A stretch of 64,000 nucleotides of DNA, taken from Hyphomicrobiales bacterium. Lineage in GTDB: Bacteria > Pseudomonadota > Alphaproteobacteria > Rhizobiales > Rhizobiaceae. Where the stretch lies: contig UEIF01000022.1 of assembly GCA_900468805.1 (NCBI GenBank), positions 185,716 through 249,715 on the forward strand, in the 5' to 3' direction. The position numbers and the translations under genes are program-made. Positions 60,899 through 64,000 of this stretch are shown piece after piece. Under the pieces are notes generated by a model. The model saw only the letters and a list, made by a program, of their open reading frames with translations. It ran no database searches and was not told where the DNA came from. Every line of letters starts with the position of its first letter. The stretch's first letter is position 1.

Positions 60899-61681
60899 AT
60901 GCAACGCTTCGAAAACAGGACTGTCGTCATTACCGGCGCAAGCCGCGGCATCGGTGCGGCGATTGCCAAACGCTTTGCGCGCGAAGGCGCCAATCTCGTC
61001 GTCTCCGCCAATGAGGAGAGCGTGCATGCCGTCGCCGAGCAGATCAAGGTCGATGGCGGCAAAGCTATCTCCTTCGTTGGCGACGTCACCGACAAGGCAA
61101 GCGTCAAGGCTCTTTATGACGTTGCCGAACAGGCCTTCGGCGCCGTCGATGTCTCCATTCAAAATGCCGGTGTCATCACCATTGCCCGCATCGAGGATAT
61201 GACTGAGGGCGAGTGGGACAAGGTCATGGCGGTCAACACCAAGGGCGTGTTCCTCTGCGCCCAGGAAGCGATCGCCCGCATGCGCAAGCATGGCCGCGGC
61301 GGCCGCATCATCAACACCGCCTCCGGCCAGGCACGCGACGGCTTCATCTATACGCCGCATTATGCCGCGTCGAAGATGGGCGTTGTCGGCATTACCCAGA
61401 GCCTTGCCAAGGAAGTCGCGACCAACGGCATTACCGTCAACGCGTTCTGCCCCGGCATCATCGAAACCGACATGTGGGCCTATAACGACCAGGCATGGGG
61501 CAAGCTGCTCGGTAACTACGGCCCCGGCGAACTCATGAAGGAATGGGTCGAGGGAATACCGATGAAGCGTGCCGGATCGGGCGAAGATGTCGCCGGCCTC
61601 GTCACCTTCCTTGCGAGCGACGACGCGGCCTATATCACCGGCCAGACCATCAATGTCGATGGCGGCCTGATCATGTCATAG
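60899..61681 (+). CDS. Short-chain dehydrogenase/reductase (polyol dehydrogenase-like)
   Basis: A 260-residue SDR. TGASRGIGAAIAKRFA at about residues 12-27, NAGV, catalytic Ser in NTASGQARDG and Tyr-Lys in HYAASKMGV. The loop ETDMWAYNDQAWGKLLGNYG resembles sorbitol/arabitol dehydrogenases. AAGGAAAA precedes the ATG. It is the last gene of the importer operon, 77 bp after the isomerase gene. With the first SDR it may interconvert a polyol, aldose and ketose before phosphorylation. The substrate is unknown. Confidence 0.88.
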   Translation: MQRFENRTVVITGASRGIGAAIAKRFAREGANLVVSANEESVHAVAEQIKVDGGKAISFVGDVTDKASVKALYDVAEQAFGAVDVSIQNAGVITIARIEDMTEGEWDKVMAVNTKGVFLCAQEAIARMRKHGRGGRIINTASGQARDGFIYTPHYAASKMGVVGITQSLAKEVATNGITVNAFCPGIIETDMWAYNDQAWGKLLGNYGPGELMKEWVEGIPMKRAGSGEDVAGLVTFLASDDAAYITGQTINVDGGLIMS

Positions 61682-61790
61682 CTTTGTTCGACAATAGGGA
61701 ACGGTGCTTTCACCTATACGAGACAATTCTCGAGCGGTGATTTTCGCCCAACCTCTTGCCGAACGAGGCATTCATCATTTATCTAAGAAA

Positions 61791-61932
61791 TGTTCTCAGG
61801 GCGGGGTGTAATTCCCCACCGGCGGTATCGAGGCAACTCGGAGCCCGCGAGCGCCTTCGTGAAAGCGAAGGGTCAGCAGATCCGGTGAGATGCCGGAGCC
61901 GACGGTCATAGTCCGGATGGAAGAGAGCAACG
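61791..61932 (+). ncRNA. FMN riboswitch (RFN element)
   Basis: The conserved RFN blocks are all visible in order: TCAGGGCGGGGTG at 61796-61808, AATTCCCCACCGGCGGT, GAGCCCGCGAGCG, GGTCAGCAGATCCGGTGAGA, GCCGGAGCCGACGGTCATAG and TCCGGATGGAAGAGAGCAAC. It lies 117 bp before ribB. Flavin mononucleotide binding should lower ribB expression through the downstream leader. Confidence 0.95.
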
Positions 61933-61938
61933 TAGAGG

Positions 61939-61962
61939 ACGCCGCTCGGCACGCGGCGTTTC
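61939..61962 (+). terminator. Hairpin in the riboswitch expression platform
   Basis: ACGCCGC, loop TCGGCAC, GCGGCGT, then TTC. The stem is a perfect 7 bp, starts seven bases after the aptamer and is followed by a short T run. It could act as the FMN-stabilised terminator. The weak T run leaves control at ribosome access possible as well. Confidence 0.5.
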
Positions 61963-62048
61963 ATATGCTTGTTCGCCCAAGGGAAAATGGTGGCCTTTGA
62001 CAGGCCATGGATGTCGCGCGTTGCGGCTAACCCTTGAAAGGCAGAGAA

Positions 62049-62675
62049 ATGGCAATTTCTAAAATCGAAGATGGGATCGCCGCAATTGCACGCGGCGAGA
62101 TCGTGGTCGTCGTCGACGATCGCGACAGGGAAAACGAGGGTGACCTCGTCATCGCATCGGAAGCAATCACTCCGCAGGCAATCGCCTTCATGATGAATTA
62201 CGCCCGCGGCCTCATCTGCGTCGCAATGGAAGGCGAACGGCTGGACGAACTGCAGATCCCGCAGATGGTTCCCAACAATACCGAACTCTTGAAGACAGCT
62301 TTCACCGTGTCGGTTGACTATATCCCTGAAACGACGACCGGTATTTCCGCGGCTGACCGCGCCGCGACGGTTCGCGCGCTCATCGGTGAGAATTCTCGCC
62401 CCGAGGATTTTGCGCGGCCCGGCCATATCTTCCCGCTGCGAGCGCATCCGAACGGCGTGCTTTCTCGCCCCGGCCATACCGAGGCGGCTGTCGATCTCGC
62501 AAGGCTTGCCGGCCTGTCGCCGTCGGGCGTCATCTGCGAAGTGGCCAATGACGATGGCACGATGGCGCGCCTGCCCGATCTCGAGCGGTTTGCCGAACGG
62601 CACGGCCTCCACCTGATCACGATCGAGGATCTCATTGCCTATCGTGGCGTGAGCGCGCCTGTTAAGGCCGCTTAG
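62049..62675 (+). CDS. ribB: 3,4-dihydroxy-2-butanone-4-phosphate synthase
   Basis: A 208-residue single-domain RibB that converts ribulose 5-phosphate to 3,4-dihydroxy-2-butanone 4-phosphate and formate for riboflavin synthesis. VVDDRDRENEGDLVIASEAI carries the acidic metal-binding residues, then YARGLICVAME, TTGISAADRAATVRALI, RPGHIFPLRAHPNGVLSRPG and HTEAAVDLARLAG. The C-terminal RibA domain is absent, as in stand-alone RibB. ATG 62049 (GCAGAGAA upstream) is preferred to an in-frame start at 62034. It is controlled by the FMN riboswitch upstream. Confidence 0.96.
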   Translation: MAISKIEDGIAAIARGEIVVVVDDRDRENEGDLVIASEAITPQAIAFMMNYARGLICVAMEGERLDELQIPQMVPNNTELLKTAFTVSVDYIPETTTGISAADRAATVRALIGENSRPEDFARPGHIFPLRAHPNGVLSRPGHTEAAVDLARLAGLSPSGVICEVANDDGTMARLPDLERFAERHGLHLITIEDLIAYRGVSAPVKAA

Positions 62676-62690
62676 GAAGCCCGCCTTGTC

Positions 62691-62713
62691 TGCCGTGGTT
62701 ATATACCGCGGCA
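62691..62713 (+). terminator. Weak hairpin after ribB
   Basis: TGCCGTGGT, loop TATAT, ACCGCGGCA: nine base pairs including one G-T pair, 16 bp after the ribB stop. No T run follows. Confidence 0.35.
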
Positions 62714-62800
62714 AGCAAAGATCGCGTGGGTGCCGTTTGCGCCGTCCGGAGCGAGCGCCCGCCCTCTGCCATGGATAAGCAGAGGGAGCTGTTGGCTCGA

Positions 62801-62826
62801 AGAAGGCCCGATCACGCGGGCCTTCT
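62801..62826 (-). terminator. Terminator of the Gfo/Idh/MocA gene
   Basis: AGAAGGCCCG, loop ATCACG, CGGGCCTTCT: a perfect 10-bp stem 17 bp beyond the minus-strand stop, followed on that strand by TCGAG directly after the TTCT of the stem. A second stem (CCCTCTGC/GCAGAGGG, 62762-62786) lies next to it. Confidence 0.6.
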
Positions 62827-62842
62827 ATGTTTCACCATGCCG

Positions 62843-63973
62843 TCAGACGACGAGTGCCAGCGCCGGACCCTGATCGTCCGCCTCGCTTTCAAGCTCCTGG
62901 CCGGCCGTGCCTTCCAAGTTATCGGAAGCCAGCAGATTGAACTCCCGACGTTCTTTCTCCGACACAATCGCGAGGTCGATGACCTTCTGCAGGTTGGCGG
63001 CATGGCGGAAGGTGGGATCGTCCTGCTTCCCGGTCCTGACCGCTTCGGCAAAGCGCTGATAGTTGGTCAGCACCGTCGGCACCTCGATATCACGCCAGGT
63101 GGCGCTTTCAATGTCGTCGCCGAAACAGCCGCGAAGATCCGAGCCGTCCGGACGATGAGTGACTTCGAGGCTGCCCCTCTCGCCGTAGATGCGCAGCTTC
63201 AGCTCGTTCAAATGGCCGGTCGCCCAGCGGGTCGCATGGATGACACCGAGCGCGCCGTTGGCGAAATCGACCGACATAGTGAAGCTGTCATTGGCATCCA
63301 GCATGTACTCGCCGATCTGGCCACCCGGCGCCTTGTTGAAGGTTTTGAGCCGCGCAAAGACGTGATCGATGTCGGTTGCAGCGCCATAGGCTGCGAAGTC
63401 GAGGATATGGATGCCGACATCGCCGAGCACGCCGTTCGAACCGTGACCGGTGGACAGGCGCCACAGCCAGCGCGATTCCGTGCGCCAGTCGCCCCAGGCA
63501 CGCGAAACCAGCCAGCTCTGCAGGTAAGAGGCTTCGACATGGCGGATGGTGCCGAGTTCGCCTGATAGCACCATCTCGCGGGCGCGCTGCAGGGGAGCAA
63601 CGTTGCGATAGGTGAGGTTCACCATGTTGATGACCCCGGCTGCCTCTGCAGCTTCGGTCATCTCGAGCGCGTGCGCATAATTCTCCGCCAGCGGCTTTTC
63701 GCAGAAGACGTGCTTGCCGGCGGCAATCAGCGCGAGGCTGGTCGCGTGGTGGATACGGTCGGGCGTCACATTCGTCGCCGCATCGAATTCGCCCCAGGCG
63801 ATTGCTTCGTCGAGCGTGCTGAAGCGTTTTTCAATGCTGAAATGATCGGCGAACTCATCGAGCCGGGCCCGGTCCGTATCGACGGCGCCGACCACTTCCA
63901 CGCCATCGATGGCAAGGAAGTTGGCAACCTGGTTTTTGGCCATGACGCCTGTGCCGAGAACGAGTAGACGCAT
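62843..63973 (-). CDS. Gfo/Idh/MocA-family oxidoreductase
   Basis: A 376-residue NAD(P)-dependent sugar or cyclitol oxidoreductase. The N-terminal Rossmann domain has MRLLVLGTGVMAKNQVANF and GKHVFCEKPLAENYAHALEM (EKP motif, residues about 90-100). The C-terminal domain has SNGVLGDVGIHILDFAAYGA with the conserved D-x-x-x-H. The ATG at 63973 follows GAGGAGAA. It is convergent with ribB and its operon continues outside the window. The substrate is unknown: this family covers inositol, glucose, hexosamines and others. Confidence 0.9.
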   Translation of the reverse strand: MRLLVLGTGVMAKNQVANFLAIDGVEVVGAVDTDRARLDEFADHFSIEKRFSTLDEAIAWGEFDAATNVTPDRIHHATSLALIAAGKHVFCEKPLAENYAHALEMTEAAEAAGVINMVNLTYRNVAPLQRAREMVLSGELGTIRHVEASYLQSWLVSRAWGDWRTESRWLWRLSTGHGSNGVLGDVGIHILDFAAYGAATDIDHVFARLKTFNKAPGGQIGEYMLDANDSFTMSVDFANGALGVIHATRWATGHLNELKLRIYGERGSLEVTHRPDGSDLRGCFGDDIESATWRDIEVPTVLTNYQRFAEAVRTGKQDDPTFRHAANLQKVIDLAIVSEKERREFNLLASDNLEGTAGQELESEADDQGPALALVV

Positions 63974-64000
63974 TGCTATTCTCCTCAGCGGTAACCGGCT

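Noticed and set aside
60234..62666. Further GTTAAG hexamers inside the triose-phosphate isomerase and ribB genes
   Set aside because: They are single hexamers in coding sequence without the N4-spaced second half, so chance occurrences rather than members of the box set.
62726..63565. 279-residue plus-strand open frame
   Set aside because: Antisense to the Gfo/Idh/MocA gene, begins in a terminator region, no recognised domain.
1..64000. tRNA, rRNA, CRISPR arrays, insertion sequences and replication origin
   Set aside because: I looked for each and saw no cloverleaf, spacer-repeat array, transposase gene or rep genes. The only decayed gene is the glycosyltransferase remnant.

Overview
The window reads as rhizobial DNA, most like the Rhizobium leguminosarum/etli group. 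It is GC-rich and packed with sugar and polyol ABC transport operons. It holds the complete erythritol locus in the rhizobial order (eryA-B-C-D-R-tpiB-rpiB, divergent from the eryEFG importer). A CATGTCGCGCAA/TTGTGCGACATG palindrome at 1648-1686 is of a type I recall as common between Rhizobium genes. There are no tRNA or rRNA genes, insertion sequences, CRISPR arrays or replication genes, so it is an ordinary catabolic stretch of a chromosome or large plasmid. I cannot tell which.

Region 1 (1-19 kb) is polyol catabolism. After the tail of a PhnD-like binding protein comes a class II aldolase. Convergent to it is a module of FAD dehydrogenase, FGGY kinase and DeoR regulator, a paralogue of eryA/eryB. 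The erythritol importer (DUF2291 protein, ATPase, permease, binding protein) follows on the minus strand. Divergent from it, eryABCD, eryR, eryH and eryI encode kinase, dehydrogenase and three isomerases that turn erythritol into D-erythrose 4-phosphate.

Region 2 (18.5-27 kb) holds an SGNH hydrolase divergent from a LacI-controlled operon: FAD oxidoreductase, a MalEFGK-type sugar importer and an unassigned protein. Tandem LacI-type operators overlap a visible promoter. Region 3 (27-35 kb) pairs a mannonate dehydratase and a 5-dehydro-4-deoxyglucarate dehydratase with a GntR regulator and a five-gene Opp/Dpp-type importer. Shared GACATA(A/T)TATG sites lie at both promoter regions.

Region 4 (35-51 kb) is a cell-envelope island. 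It contains a histidine kinase and OmpR-type regulator, a degenerate receiver protein, a GT2-GtrA-GT39 three-domain fusion, a MipA/OmpV protein, a patatin lipoprotein, a DUF3313 lipoprotein, an RND pump, two small proteins and a decayed glycosyltransferase. Eight intergenic sites of the form CTTAA(C/T)-N4-hexamer precede these genes in the same orientation. Three of them sit 56-58 bp from a start codon. This looks like an undescribed PmrA/QseB-like regulon and is the most interesting feature of the window.

Region 5 (51-62 kb) is a second sugar or polyol operon pair: SorC regulator, FGGY kinase, split transketolase, RbsABC-type importer, two SDR dehydrogenases and a triose-phosphate isomerase. 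A 13-bp operator is repeated three times. The gene set suggests a kinase-transketolase route like that for D-apulose. Region 6 (61.7-64 kb) holds an FMN riboswitch ahead of ribB and a Gfo/Idh/MocA oxidoreductase.
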